Assembly: GCA_964537875.1 (NCBI GenBank)
Contig: CAZIDN010000028.1
Location: 1 to 45,966, forward strand
From: JAPKZH01 sp964537875
GTDB lineage: Bacteria > Acidobacteriota > Aminicenantia > Aminicenantales > UBA4085
Direction of reading: 5' to 3'
Length of the DNA stretch: 45,966 nt
The notes below the pieces were generated by a model. The model was not told the origin of the DNA. It did not search any database and worked only from the letters and a program-made list of their open reading frames with translations. Both the position numbers and the translations under genes were made by a program. Shown in pieces: positions 24,547 to 33,373 of the stretch. Positions within the stretch are counted from its first letter, which is position 1. Each line of letters starts with the position of its first letter.

Positions 24547-25536
24547 ATGAAAAATATTTTTGAGCCAAAACAGCTGAACCTTCATGAATTGGACCTTGAG
24601 GATACCAGGTTCAGGATATCAGAATTTTTTTCTTCAGACCGGCTGGCCCTCTCCATAAAAAAAATAGGCCTCCTCCATCCGCTGCTGGTGACGCTCCGAG
24701 AAGGCCGGTTCGTCCTGGTCTCCGGGTGGAAGAGACTCTCTGCCTGTCTTAAGTTGGGGATCTCCAGCGCGCCGGCGCTCATCCTGGATGAGCCCGACGA
24801 CCTCAAGGCATTTTTGTTTGCGCTCTACGAGAATCTGGCCTGGCGTGAATTCCCACTCCTGGAAAAGGCCGAGATTATTTCAAGGCTTCTGACCTTCGGC
24901 ATGGCCAAATCCCGGATCATGAAGGATTTTCTGCCGCTACTTCAAGTCCCGCCGACGGCCTTTTACCTGGAAAGCCTTCTTTCTATATCCAGGCTGGGTC
25001 CCAATCCAAAAAAAGCGATCGCCGCGAAGAACCTGCCTTTCCCTATAGCCCGGATGCTGGCCGAATTCCAGGCCGAGGATCTGGAAAAAATCATCCCGCT
25101 CCTCCTTCCGCTCGGCCAGAACAAGCAAAGGGAGGTATTGGAAGATCTCCTGGAGATTTCGAAAAGGAAAAATATTTTTCCCCGACTTATCCTTGAGACG
25201 CCCGGCATCCGGGCCGTCCTCCAATCCTCAAAGTGGCCGCCGGTTCAAAAATCGGAGCGCGTCCGCCTCGCTCTACGGAGGGAGCGTTTTCCCCACCTGA
25301 CAGCTTGGGAAGAGAGCTTTCAGTTGGCCCTGCGGGAGCTCGGCTGGCCGAAGGAAATTTCCCTCGAGCCGGCGCCGTACTTTGAAACGGACGACTTGGA
25401 AGCCTCCTTCCGGTTCAGGGACGAAAGAGAATTTAGGTCCCATCTCCGAAAGCTTATGGAAGTTTCTTCCCGTCAGGAATTTCAAAAGATTTTTGCCCGT
25501 CCTCGACGGACCGCAAAAGGCCGGGAAAAAATTTAG
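24547..25536 (+). CDS. ParB-like N-terminal domain protein
   Basis: 329 residues. The N-terminal ParB/Srx-like domain (about 5-110) includes LSIKKIGLLHPLLVTLREGR, LVSGWKRLSACLKLGI and LYENLAWREFPLLEKAEII, matching the parB box I/II layout. The GWKR motif (commonly GHRR/GERR) contributes the nucleotide/phosphate-binding region. The remainder is helical, basic and not recognised; a C-terminal CTP-switch or dimer domain is not evident. It runs directly into the SPL-like radical-SAM gene: its TAG shares a base with the GTG start (TAGTG). This is not a chromosomal parB in a parAB context. The pairing suggests a partner role with the radical-SAM enzyme. Confidence 0.7.
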   Translation: MKNIFEPKQLNLHELDLEDTRFRISEFFSSDRLALSIKKIGLLHPLLVTLREGRFVLVSGWKRLSACLKLGISSAPALILDEPDDLKAFLFALYENLAWREFPLLEKAEIISRLLTFGMAKSRIMKDFLPLLQVPPTAFYLESLLSISRLGPNPKKAIAAKNLPFPIARMLAEFQAEDLEKIIPLLLPLGQNKQREVLEDLLEISKRKNIFPRLILETPGIRAVLQSSKWPPVQKSERVRLALRRERFPHLTAWEESFQLALRELGWPKEISLEPAPYFETDDLEASFRFRDEREFRSHLRKLMEVSSRQEFQKIFARPRRTAKGREKI

Positions 25537-26663
25537 TGGCTTCACTCCCTTATTATCCGGACAAGGTTTATATCGACAAGAAAGCCCTGGGATTTCCTTT
25601 GACGAAGAGGATCCTGGGCCGATTAGACGGGGTGCTTCAGGAAATCGTGCCCAGCCCGCGCCGAAAGCAGGCGATCCTCGAGGCCATTCGCAGTTCCGAA
25701 GACCCGGTCGGGGAAGGGAAGAGGATTCTCTATTTGACGGTCCAGAAAGGACGGTTTGTCAAGCCCTGTCCATGCACTCCCCGCGTCATCGGCTGCGGCT
25801 ATTTCATCATCAATCTCAACCTTCAGTGTCCGTTGGACTGTACGTATTGCATCCTTCAACACTATCTTGCCGAGCCCTGGCTGACCGTCTTCGTCAACCT
25901 GGAGGATCTCTGGCATGAGCTGGACGGTTTCCTTGAAAAGCACCACCGGCGGGCCATTCGCATCGGAACCGGAGAGCTCGGCGATTCCCTGGCCCTTGAT
26001 CATCTCACCGGCCTTTCGGCGGAGTTGATCTCCTATTTCCGAGGGAAAGCCAATGTCTGTTTTGAACTCAAGACCAAGACCGCAGGCATCGGGGATCTGC
26101 CGGCGGTCCAAAGGCCGGGCAACATCGTCGTTTCCTGGTCGTTGAACGCCGGAAAGATTGCCGGCGAGGAAGAAAAAGGAGCGCCCCCCGTGATCGAGCG
26201 CCTCCAGGCTGCCAGGGCCGTTGTCAAGAAGGGATACCGCGTCGGGTTTCATTTTGACCCTCTCGTCCGCTTCCCGGGTTGGGAACGGGAATATGAGGAA
26301 GTCGTCCGCAAGCTCTTTCAGGTCATTCCCGCCTCGAGCATCGTCTGGCTCAGCCTGGGCGCCTTGAGGTTCCCGCCGGCCCTGAAAAAGATCATCCAGG
26401 CCCGCTTCCCCGCGACGAAGATCATCTATGACGAATTCATCCTGGGGCGGGACGGAAAGCTTCGCTATTTCAGGCCTCTCAGGCTGGAGCTCCTTCGGTC
26501 TGTGGCCGGGTTTGTCAAGAAATGGGGCGGCAAAGAAATTCCTCTGTATCTCTGTATGGAGGGGGAAGAGATTTGGCGGGATGGATTAGCCTGGAAACCG
26601 AGGGGAAAGCGGGCTGTGGAGAACACGCTTTCCCCCCGGCTTTGGGGTCAAGACAAAAGCTAG
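25536..26663 (+). CDS. Spore-photoproduct-lyase-like radical SAM protein
   Basis: 375 residues. CPLDCTYC (Cys98, Cys102, Cys105) is the radical-SAM CxxxCxxC motif, flanked by YFIINLNLQ and ILQHYLAEPWLTVFVN as in the SPL family. Extra cysteines upstream (CPCTPRVIGC, 78-87) could bind metal. No cysteine occurs between 105 and 175, so the H-donor Cys of Bacillus SPL (Cys141, about 44 residues after the cluster motif) is missing. GTG 25536 overlaps the previous stop by one base. Its stop overlaps the exbD stop on the other strand (CTAG). It may act on nucleic acid, but thymine-dimer reversal is doubtful. Confidence 0.75.
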   Translation: MASLPYYPDKVYIDKKALGFPLTKRILGRLDGVLQEIVPSPRRKQAILEAIRSSEDPVGEGKRILYLTVQKGRFVKPCPCTPRVIGCGYFIINLNLQCPLDCTYCILQHYLAEPWLTVFVNLEDLWHELDGFLEKHHRRAIRIGTGELGDSLALDHLTGLSAELISYFRGKANVCFELKTKTAGIGDLPAVQRPGNIVVSWSLNAGKIAGEEEKGAPPVIERLQAARAVVKKGYRVGFHFDPLVRFPGWEREYEEVVRKLFQVIPASSIVWLSLGALRFPPALKKIIQARFPATKIIYDEFILGRDGKLRYFRPLRLELLRSVAGFVKKWGGKEIPLYLCMEGEEIWRDGLAWKPRGKRAVENTLSPRLWGQDKS

Positions 26664-27079
26664 TCGCCTTTTTCCGTCTTTTTATCCGCGATCACGGCGA
26701 TGCTTTCGATGCCCGCCCCGCGGATAAATTCGTAAACCTCGACGAGTTTCCCGTATTCCAGGTCCGAGTCCGCTCTCAAGTAGAGTTTCTTGTCCGTGGC
26801 GCTGATGAACATTTCTTCCAGCATGGACTGCAGCTTATCGGGCGTCACCTTGTCCTGGTTCAGGTACATGGTTCCGTCCTTTTTAATGTAGAGGACGACT
26901 TCCGGATTTTCGGGCATACGGATCGTGTTCATAGCCGTGGGAAGTCTCAGGTCCACGCCCTTTTGAACCAAGGGGGTTACGATCATGAAGATGATCAGCA
27001 GAACGAGAAGGACATCGCAGAGGGGAACGACATTGGGCTCGGATTTGACGCTTTCTTCTCTCCTGATTGAGATCGACAT
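26660..27079 (-). CDS. exbD: ExbD/TolR family biopolymer transport protein
   Basis: 139 residues: a short cytoplasmic N-terminus, one membrane helix (VVPLCDVLLVLLIIFMIVTP) with the functional Asp, then a periplasmic domain (about 45-135). With ExbB it uses the proton gradient to power TonB-dependent receptors such as the one at 6-9 kb; TolR is an alternative name. It starts 42 bases after exbB and overlaps the SPL-like stop by 4 bases on the opposite strand. Confidence 0.88.
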   Translation of the reverse strand: MSISIRREESVKSEPNVVPLCDVLLVLLIIFMIVTPLVQKGVDLRLPTAMNTIRMPENPEVVLYIKKDGTMYLNQDKVTPDKLQSMLEEMFISATDKKLYLRADSDLEYGKLVEVYEFIRGAGIESIAVIADKKTEKGD

Positions 27080-27121
27080 AATGAACCTCTTTTCCCTTTA
27101 TTGAAAAGGCTGCGAATTCTC

Positions 27122-27799
27122 TTATTTGGTCTGCTGGCGTCGGATGAAGAAGTCCAGGACCTGGGACGAGGTGTTCGACATCTCCGCGCCGTAGATCTCG
27201 ATCCTGGCGTTGAGGATGTTGTAGCACCAGAGGGCGATGACAGCCACGCCGATCCCGAAGGCCGTGGTGATGAGAGCTTCGGCGATGCCGGAGGCCACAG
27301 CGCCGATTCCGCTGGATCCGGTCAGGGACATGGCCCGGAAGGCATTGATGATGCCGGCGATCGTTCCAAACAGACCGATGAACGGGGCCGAGGTGGCGAT
27401 GGTCGCCAGTATGCTCAAGCCTCTTTTCAGTTCCTGTTCGAAGATGGAGGCGGCTCTGGTGCAGCCTCTCTGAGCGGTTTCAACCTGTTCCTCGAAGCTC
27501 AGGTTGAATTCTTTGCCTTCCAGGAATTCCTGGATTCCGGCCGCCGTGACACGGGCCAGATGGCTTCCTTTGTTTTCTTTCTTGGAAGCGAGGTTCAAGG
27601 CCTCTTTGATTTGACCATTCTTCAGCATGTCGGCAAGTTTCGGGGCGACCAGCTTCGATTGGGCCTTGGCTTTTCTAAACGTGAGCAATCTTTCGATGAA
27701 CAGATAGAGAGAAATGATGGAAAGACCGATCAGGATGAATGCAACACCTCTCGCAACACTCCCCATGGACTGCCACATTTGGACTAAACCGAATTCCAT
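27122..27799 (-). CDS. exbB: ExbB/TolQ/MotA family proton channel
   Basis: 225 residues with three membrane helices (about 18-40, 125-150, 165-190). The MotA/TolQ/ExbB signature is seen in LSILATIATSAPFIGLFGTI and AEALITTAFGIGVAVIALW, including the Thr residues lining the channel. It forms the ring around ExbD. AGGAGGTACTTAA precedes ATG 27799. A 175-base leader separates it from its predicted promoter. Confidence 0.9.
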   Translation of the reverse strand: MEFGLVQMWQSMGSVARGVAFILIGLSIISLYLFIERLLTFRKAKAQSKLVAPKLADMLKNGQIKEALNLASKKENKGSHLARVTAAGIQEFLEGKEFNLSFEEQVETAQRGCTRAASIFEQELKRGLSILATIATSAPFIGLFGTIAGIINAFRAMSLTGSSGIGAVASGIAEALITTAFGIGVAVIALWCYNILNARIEIYGAEMSNTSSQVLDFFIRRQQTK

Positions 27800-27853
27800 T
27801 TAAGTACCTCCTTTTAATATTCGAAAGCCATAGATAGCTTTATGGATTTCATT

Positions 27854-27940
27854 TCAACTCAAACCGGTGAAAAAAGAATCTTTGAATGGTTCGGAAACAT
27901 CTTCGGCTGTTTTGGCTCTGGAATCGGGTTGTTCAGCCAT
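27854..27940 (-). CDS. Possible 28-aa small ORF in the exbB leader
   Basis: ATG 27940 to TGA encodes MAEQPDSRAKTAEDVSEP followed by FKDSFFTGLS. GAGGT lies 6 bases before the start. It lies wholly within the predicted exbB 5' leader and ends 54 bases before exbB. Acidic and soluble, with no membrane segment. It could be a leader peptide or a small regulator; chance is not excluded at this length. Confidence 0.35.
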   Translation of the reverse strand: MAEQPDSRAKTAEDVSEPFKDSFFTGLS

Positions 27941-27981
27941 ACATTACCTCATAGGAACGGCATACATTTCCACAGCTAAGA

Positions 27982-28010
27982 AGTATAGAATAAATTATTT
28001 TTTTTGACAA
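27982..28010 (-). promoter_or_regulatory. Promoter of exbB-exbD
   Basis: Minus strand: TTGTCA (28010-28005), 17-base AT-rich spacer, TATACT (27987-27982). The predicted start is near 27975, giving a long leader that contains a small ORF. It begins immediately beyond the secF stop. Confidence 0.6.
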
Positions 28011-28024
28011 GTCCAAATCTCAAA

Positions 28025-29197
28025 TTATTTTCTAAAGCCCGTTTTAGTCTTGAAAATTTTCTGCCAGAAAAGCACCACCGGGCAGGAGAGAGCCACCGTG
28101 GAATAGACGCCTTCGATGGCGCCGATCAGCATGCAGAAGGCGAAATCGTTGATCACCTCGCCGCCGAAAATGTAGAGGGACAACAGGGTGATAAACACAG
28201 TCCCGGTGGTGATGATGGTCCGGCCCAGCGTCTGGTTGAGGCTGGTGTTCATGATGTTTTCCAGGCTTTCCTTCCTCATGATTTTCGTGTTTTCCCGGAC
28301 CCGGTCGAAAATAACGATGGTGTCGTTGATGGAGAATCCGACGATGGTCAGCATGGCCGCGATGATCGGCAGGTTGATTTCCCGGTTGGTGAAGGAATAG
28401 ATGCTCAGGGTGATAAGGACATCCTGGGTCAGGGTGAATATGGCCGCGACACCGTAGGCCAGCTTGAAGCGGAAGGCGATGTAGACGAGCATCCCGATGA
28501 GGGCCCAGATTGTGGCCAGCGTGGCCTTTCTGCGCAAATCCGCCCCGGCCTGAGGTCCGACCGTCTCCTTGCTGATCACGGTCAGCTTGCCGAGGAACGT
28601 CCTTTCCTTGAGGAAGGTGATGACCTCAGGCTGAATTCCGGCCTCCGAGAGCTCCGCATAATCCGTGAAAATCCCCTTGGTCACCCTCAGCCCCGTCTGG
28701 CCGATGATTTTTTCGGCAAGCTGAGCCGCTTCGGTTGGGAAGGCCGCCGAAAGCAAAGAGGTGAGTTCTCTGGTATCAATATTGTTGAGGTCCTTCAACC
28801 CGCGCTGGGTCTCGGCCTGACCGTCGTCCCCCTTGAGCGCTGCGATGACCCTGTTGGCCAGCTGCTCATGAGCTTCGACTTCTTTTTGCGGATCGATGCC
28901 CTTGATGACCTGCATCGTCCGGATCTGGAACTCATGTCCTGCTTTGCCCGTGGCTTGAATGGTGCTGTTGCCCAGGCCGACGTCTCTCATGGTTTGCCGG
29001 ATGTCCGAAACCGCCGCCGGCGTCTTGAACATGACGCGGATCAAGGTCCCGCCGCCGAAATCCACGCCCAGCTTGAGGCCTTTTCCGACCGTGACATTCA
29101 GGACCCCCGCCAGGACGATCGCTCCGGTGACGGCCAGAGCGACGTACTTGTATCTCATGAATTTGATGTTGGGTGTTTTGAGGAGTACGAGAGGCAT
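28025..29197 (-). CDS. secF: SecF protein-export membrane protein
   Basis: 390 residues, six membrane helices. LGVDFGGGTLIRV is the family D1-like start and GFSINDTIVIFDRVREN the conserved loop, with NTSLNQTLGRTIITTGTV following. The first periplasmic domain is enlarged (about residues 45-230, including a Gln/Asp-rich stretch) compared with the roughly 320-residue E. coli protein. With SecD it uses the proton gradient to complete Sec-dependent export. It starts 2 bases after secD. Confidence 0.95.
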   Translation of the reverse strand: MPLVLLKTPNIKFMRYKYVALAVTGAIVLAGVLNVTVGKGLKLGVDFGGGTLIRVMFKTPAAVSDIRQTMRDVGLGNSTIQATGKAGHEFQIRTMQVIKGIDPQKEVEAHEQLANRVIAALKGDDGQAETQRGLKDLNNIDTRELTSLLSAAFPTEAAQLAEKIIGQTGLRVTKGIFTDYAELSEAGIQPEVITFLKERTFLGKLTVISKETVGPQAGADLRRKATLATIWALIGMLVYIAFRFKLAYGVAAIFTLTQDVLITLSIYSFTNREINLPIIAAMLTIVGFSINDTIVIFDRVRENTKIMRKESLENIMNTSLNQTLGRTIITTGTVFITLLSLYIFGGEVINDFAFCMLIGAIEGVYSTVALSCPVVLFWQKIFKTKTGFRK

Positions 29198-29199
29198 GG

Positions 29200-30735
29200 C
29201 TATATACTCATCTTCTTGGTTTTTTTGGTGACGGTCACGTCAAAAATCCAATGAGAGACGAACACGGCGGTGAACATGTTGGCGGCAAGGCTGATGATCA
29301 GGGTGACGGCATATCCCCTGATCGGGCCGGTACCGAACTGGAAGAGAAAAATGGCCGAGATGACCGTGGTCAGGTTCGAGTCGAAAATAGCGCTGAACGC
29401 CCGGGAAAAACCCAGCGAGATGGAGTTCATGATGCTCTTGCCCAGGGCGCTTTCCTCCCGGATCCTCTCAAAAATGAGGACGTTGGCGTCCACGGCCATT
29501 CCGATGCCGAGGATGATCCCGGCAATGCCCGGCAGGGTGAGGGTGGCCCGAAAATACGCCAGAGCGCCGATGAGGATGATCACGTTCAGGATGAGAGCGA
29601 TGATGGCATTCGCTCCGGAAAACTTATAATAAATGATCATGAAGGTCATCACGGACAGGACGGCAATCATGAAGGCCAGCAGGCCCGCCCGGACCGAGTC
29701 CGCGCCCAGGGAGGGGCCGATCGTCCGGTTTTCCAGAGTCTTAATGCCTGCCGGCAGGGCGCCCGATTTGAGGAGAAGCACCAGGTCTTCGGCTTCTTCC
29801 ACGGTGAAGTTGCCTTGAATGATGCCGTCGCCGCTGATTCGGGTGTTGATCACCGGCGCGGACTGGATCCGGTTATCGAGGATGATGGCCATCATCTTTC
29901 CGACATTTTCACCGGTCGCGACTTCGAACCGCTTGGCTCCGTCCGGCTTTAGGGAAAACGCGACGGCGGGACTGTTCCATTCATCCACGGACCGGCGGAC
30001 CATCCGGAGATCCTGTCCGGTGACCGTCGCCACTTTGCTGACCAGGTACCAGCCCTGGGCTTTTCTCTTGGGGTCTCCCTTAAGGGCATCCATATCATCA
30101 GGCACTTTGCCCCCGTAGTCTTTCAGGAGCGTCGCCTCGTCCTCGGCGGGTCCTGCTTTGACCATCTTCCATTCCAGGACCGCCGCTTGTTTGATGAGGT
30201 TTTGAACCCGGTCCGGATTATCGACCCCTGGCAGCTCGACGATGATCCATTCTTTGCCCTGCCTTTGAATAATCGGCTCGGCGACCCCGAGGCCGTCGAC
30301 CCGGTTGCGGATGGTTTCCACGGACTGGTCGACGGCCTGGTCTTTCAGGTATTGAATGGCCACCGGCTTCAGAGTGACCGTTGCGGCTGTTCCGGTAAAT
30401 ATGTAATCCCAGTCTCTCAAGTATTGGTCGAGCACGTCCTTGATTTTTCCCTCTTGATCCGGCGTCGTCCCCTGGACGGTGAATCGGCCAGGATTGTCCT
30501 TGGTCATGGCGGTGAAGGTGATACTGTTTTTCTTGAAAAGTTCCTGCAGGCGAAGGAGTTCCTGGTCCGTTTCCATGGTGATGGCATCCTCGGTGATGAC
30601 TTGCATCCGAAGATGGATCCCGCCTTTGAGGTCCAGGCCGAGCTTGATCTTTTCTTTGAGGGGATAGGAGATCACGAGGCACCCCGCCAGGATGACGAGG
30701 GTCAGAATGATTTTCCAGCGCAGTCCTTTTTTCAT
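29200..30735 (-). CDS. secD: SecD protein-export membrane protein
   Basis: 511 residues. LGLDLKGGIHLRMQV near the N-terminus, a large periplasmic P1 domain (about 40-320), then five membrane helices with GMAVDANVLIFERIREE and DSNLTTVISAIFLFQFGTGP. Partner of SecF, with which it forms the RND-type export motor. It lies between yajC (36-base gap) and secF, the usual yajC-secD-secF order. Confidence 0.96.
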   Translation of the reverse strand: MKKGLRWKIILTLVILAGCLVISYPLKEKIKLGLDLKGGIHLRMQVITEDAITMETDQELLRLQELFKKNSITFTAMTKDNPGRFTVQGTTPDQEGKIKDVLDQYLRDWDYIFTGTAATVTLKPVAIQYLKDQAVDQSVETIRNRVDGLGVAEPIIQRQGKEWIIVELPGVDNPDRVQNLIKQAAVLEWKMVKAGPAEDEATLLKDYGGKVPDDMDALKGDPKRKAQGWYLVSKVATVTGQDLRMVRRSVDEWNSPAVAFSLKPDGAKRFEVATGENVGKMMAIILDNRIQSAPVINTRISGDGIIQGNFTVEEAEDLVLLLKSGALPAGIKTLENRTIGPSLGADSVRAGLLAFMIAVLSVMTFMIIYYKFSGANAIIALILNVIILIGALAYFRATLTLPGIAGIILGIGMAVDANVLIFERIREESALGKSIMNSISLGFSRAFSAIFDSNLTTVISAIFLFQFGTGPIRGYAVTLIISLAANMFTAVFVSHWIFDVTVTKKTKKMSI

Positions 30736-30771
30736 GTGAACCCTTTTCCTTATATCGTGACGATCAGAAAA

Positions 30772-31128
30772 CTATTCTGTCTTCTGCGGCGCCGGCGCGC
30801 CGGGGGCGAGAATGACGCCCACGGCACTCTTGGTCATCTCGATTTTCACGTTGGCCGCGATTTTGACTTCCAGGCGGTCCTTCTGGACCCCCATGATCGT
30901 GCCGTAGATGCCGCTCGAGGAGATGATGCGGTCTCCCGGCTTCAGATTATCCACCATCTCCAAGTGTTTTTTCTGTTTTTTGCGCTGAGGCATGATGATC
31001 AGAAGGTAGAAAATCACGAAAACGAGGATAAACGGGACAAGCGCCGTGAGCATGCTGCCCTGGGGAGCCGGCCGGCCTCCTTGACCGCCCGCTTGCTGGG
31101 CGACTGAAAAAAATCCGCTTAAAATCAT
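30772..31128 (-). CDS. yajC: Preprotein translocase accessory subunit YajC
   Basis: 118 residues: one membrane helix (about 28-46, FILVFVIFYLLIIMPQRKKQ) followed by a small basic cytoplasmic domain with LKPGDRIISSSGIYGTIMG. It associates with SecDF. It overlaps tgt by 4 bases (ATGA), so it is coupled to it. Confidence 0.94.
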   Translation of the reverse strand: MILSGFFSVAQQAGGQGGRPAPQGSMLTALVPFILVFVIFYLLIIMPQRKKQKKHLEMVDNLKPGDRIISSSGIYGTIMGVQKDRLEVKIAANVKIEMTKSAVGVILAPGAPAPQKTE

Positions 31129-32249
31129 CGTATCACGTCCTTTAATGTATTCAAATACCGTTGTTTCAGTTGTTGAAACGAATTTGATTGAATAGATTGC
31201 CGTATTTTGCGAAAGATGTCAAGATAAAAATAGAGGTTGTGGATGGTGTGGAGGACGGCCGAGCTGATCTCTTCCCGCTCGTAGAGATGGCGCAAATAGG
31301 CGCGTGAAAAATTCCGGCAGGTATAGCAGGGGCAGTCTTCGTCGAGCGGCCTTTTATCCTGGGCGTATTTACGGTTTTTGATGACGATGACCCCCCGGCT
31401 GGTGAAGAGGGAGCCGTTCCGGGCGTTGCGGGTGGGCAGGACGCAGTCGAACAGGTCCATGCCGCGCTCGACGGCCTCGAAGATGTCGCTGATATAGCCC
31501 ATTCCCATCAGGTAGCGCGGCCGGTCTTTGGGAAGAAGGGCATCGCTTTTTTCCAGGATCTCGAAGAGCTGGGACTTGGCTTCGCCGATCCCCAGGCCGC
31601 CCAGGGCATAGCCGTCAAAATCCAGGCGGACCAGGTCTTCGGTGCTCTGTTTGCGGAGCTCCCATCTGACGCTCCCCTGGGTGATTCCCCAGAGGAGCGA
31701 CGCCGAGTCGAGCTCGCGGAACCTGTCCCTGGAACGCTCCGCCCAGCGGCTGGTGATGGCCACGGCCTCGCGCATTTTTTCATCGGGAGAAGGGAAGGGG
31801 ACGAAGTAATCCAGGACCATCATGATATCCGAGCCTAAAGAGACCTGGAGATCCACAATATCTTCGGGAGAGAGCCGGATTTTCGTGCCGTCCAGGTGCG
31901 AGGCAAAGGAGACGCCTTCCTCTTTGACCTGGGCCAGGGGGGAGAGGCTGTAGATCTGAAAGCCGCCGCTGTCGGTCAGGATCGGCCTGGGCCAGGAGAT
32001 GAACGAGTGGAGTCCGCCCATGCTCCGGATGACATCCAGCCCGGGCCGTAGATATAAATGGTAGGAGTTGCAGAGGATGAGCTGGGCACCGAGTTGTTCC
32101 AGTTCGCTATGGATCAGGGCTTTGACCGTTCCCTGGCTGGCGACAGGCGCAAAAGCCGGCGTTTCAATCGGTCCGTGGGGGGTCTGGATGATCCCGGCCC
32201 TGGCCGAGGAGCGGGGGTCGGCGGCGGCAACCGTGAAAGATTTTTTCAT
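31125..32249 (-). CDS. tgt: Queuine tRNA-guanine transglycosylase
   Basis: 374 residues, TIM barrel. LTDSGGFQIYSL holds the catalytic/substrate Asp, VLDYFVPFPS the second conserved Asp region, GLGIGEAK the base-binding loop, and CPCYTCRNFSRAYLRHLY with a later HTIHNLYFY gives the C-x-C-x2-C-H zinc site. It exchanges G34 for preQ1 in GUN-anticodon tRNAs. It overlaps both the ychF-like gene and yajC by 4 bases. Confidence 0.96.
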   Translation of the reverse strand: MKKSFTVAAADPRSSARAGIIQTPHGPIETPAFAPVASQGTVKALIHSELEQLGAQLILCNSYHLYLRPGLDVIRSMGGLHSFISWPRPILTDSGGFQIYSLSPLAQVKEEGVSFASHLDGTKIRLSPEDIVDLQVSLGSDIMMVLDYFVPFPSPDEKMREAVAITSRWAERSRDRFRELDSASLLWGITQGSVRWELRKQSTEDLVRLDFDGYALGGLGIGEAKSQLFEILEKSDALLPKDRPRYLMGMGYISDIFEAVERGMDLFDCVLPTRNARNGSLFTSRGVIVIKNRKYAQDKRPLDEDCPCYTCRNFSRAYLRHLYEREEISSAVLHTIHNLYFYLDIFRKIRQSIQSNSFQQLKQRYLNTLKDVIR

Positions 32250-33319
32250 GCGGCGAAGCGGAAATAGATGACGTCCCCATCCTGGACGATATAGTCTTTG
32301 CCTTCAAGACGGATGGCCCCTTTTTCTTTGCCGGCTTGGAGCGAGCCCAGCTTGATCAGTTCCTGCCAGGAAATGACTTCCGCCCGGATGAAGCCTTTCT
32401 CGATATCCGTATGGATCGCGCCGGCCGCTTGGAGCGCCGAGGAATTTCTTTTAACCGGCCAAGCCCGGACTTCATCCTTGCCGATCGTGAAGAAAAAGAT
32501 CACTTCCAGCAGCTCCATGGCCGTCGTAAAAAAACGTCCGGGCGTCGTCTCCTTCAGCCCGTATTCGGCGAGAAAAACCTGCTTTTCCTGCTCATCGCCG
32601 ATCTCCAGGATCTCGGCTTCGATTTTTCCGCAGAAGGCGAGCGCCGCCGTGTTTTTCCGGCCGGATGCGGCCTCCGCTTCCAAGGCATGAATCCCGGACA
32701 CACCCGATTCATCCATGTTGATCATATGAAGGCTTGGTTTTTGACTGAGGAAGGCGAAGTTCTTGATCTGTTTTTCTTCGGCGTCGGTGAGGACGAATTC
32801 TCTGAGCGGCTTACCGTCCTCCAAGTGGAGGCGCAGGCGCCCCAGCAGCTCCTGCTCTTTCTCGCCGTCGGGGCTCTTGGCTTTCTTGAGGTCCTTGTCG
32901 AGCTTCTCCAGCCTCGATTCCACCGAGACCAGGTCGGCCAGGAGAAGCTCTTCTTCCATGGTCCGCATGTCGCCCTTCGGGTTGATCGGCCTGGGATCGG
33001 GGATCTGAGGGTCATGAAAGCCGCGGACGACATGGACCAGGCCGTCGGCCTTGCGCAGGGCGTTCAGGAACGTGCTGTTCTTGACCTCGCCGTAGGAAAT
33101 CCCGGCCAGGTCAAAAAAGTCGATCGTCGCCGCGACCTTCTTTTTCTCCGGATGAAGGCCCCAGACCTTGTCCAGGCGCGCGTCGGGATAAGGGCAGGTC
33201 CGTTGATTGGGCTCTCTTTTCCCGTCCTCATAGGCTTTCACTTCGATGTGCGATCCGGTCAAGATATTGAACAACGTGGTTTTTCCCGTCCTGGGATAGC
33301 CGAAAAGGGTGAAATTCAT
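32246..33319 (-). CDS. YchF/OLA1-like P-loop NTPase with TGS domain
   Basis: 357 residues. The P-loop reads GYPRTGKTTLF (commonly GxPNVGKST in YchF), G3 DFFDLAGISYG, and the G4-like NMDES replaces NKxD, as in the ATP-preferring YchF group. A coiled-coil insertion (about 130-190) and a C-terminal TGS domain (about 275-355; AIHTDIEKGFIRAEVI, YIVQDGDVIYFRFAA) complete the family layout. Shorter and more divergent than E. coli YchF, so no symbol is assigned. First gene of the tgt-yajC-secDF run. Its promoter implies a leaderless mRNA. Confidence 0.85.
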   Translation of the reverse strand: MNFTLFGYPRTGKTTLFNILTGSHIEVKAYEDGKREPNQRTCPYPDARLDKVWGLHPEKKKVAATIDFFDLAGISYGEVKNSTFLNALRKADGLVHVVRGFHDPQIPDPRPINPKGDMRTMEEELLLADLVSVESRLEKLDKDLKKAKSPDGEKEQELLGRLRLHLEDGKPLREFVLTDAEEKQIKNFAFLSQKPSLHMINMDESGVSGIHALEAEAASGRKNTAALAFCGKIEAEILEIGDEQEKQVFLAEYGLKETTPGRFFTTAMELLEVIFFFTIGKDEVRAWPVKRNSSALQAAGAIHTDIEKGFIRAEVISWQELIKLGSLQAGKEKGAIRLEGKDYIVQDGDVIYFRFAA

Positions 33320-33325
33320 GAACTA

Positions 33326-33354
33326 AGTAAAGCCGGAATCGGCGCTCCTGTCAA
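33326..33354 (-). promoter_or_regulatory. Promoter of the ychF-tgt-yajC-secDF run, leaderless geometry
   Basis: Minus strand: TTGACA (33354-33349), 17-base spacer, TTTACT (33331-33326). The predicted start coincides with the A of ATG 33319. No ribosome-binding site precedes the start codon. Confidence 0.6.
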
Positions 33355-33373
33355 GAGAGAGCTCGGGGGTGGA

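Noticed and set aside
28004..29254. Plus-strand open frame of 416 codons opposite secF
   Set aside because: Antisense shadow of secF, rich in His/Asp/Gly without domain signal; it begins at a TTG that is actually part of the exbB promoter -35 box on the other strand.
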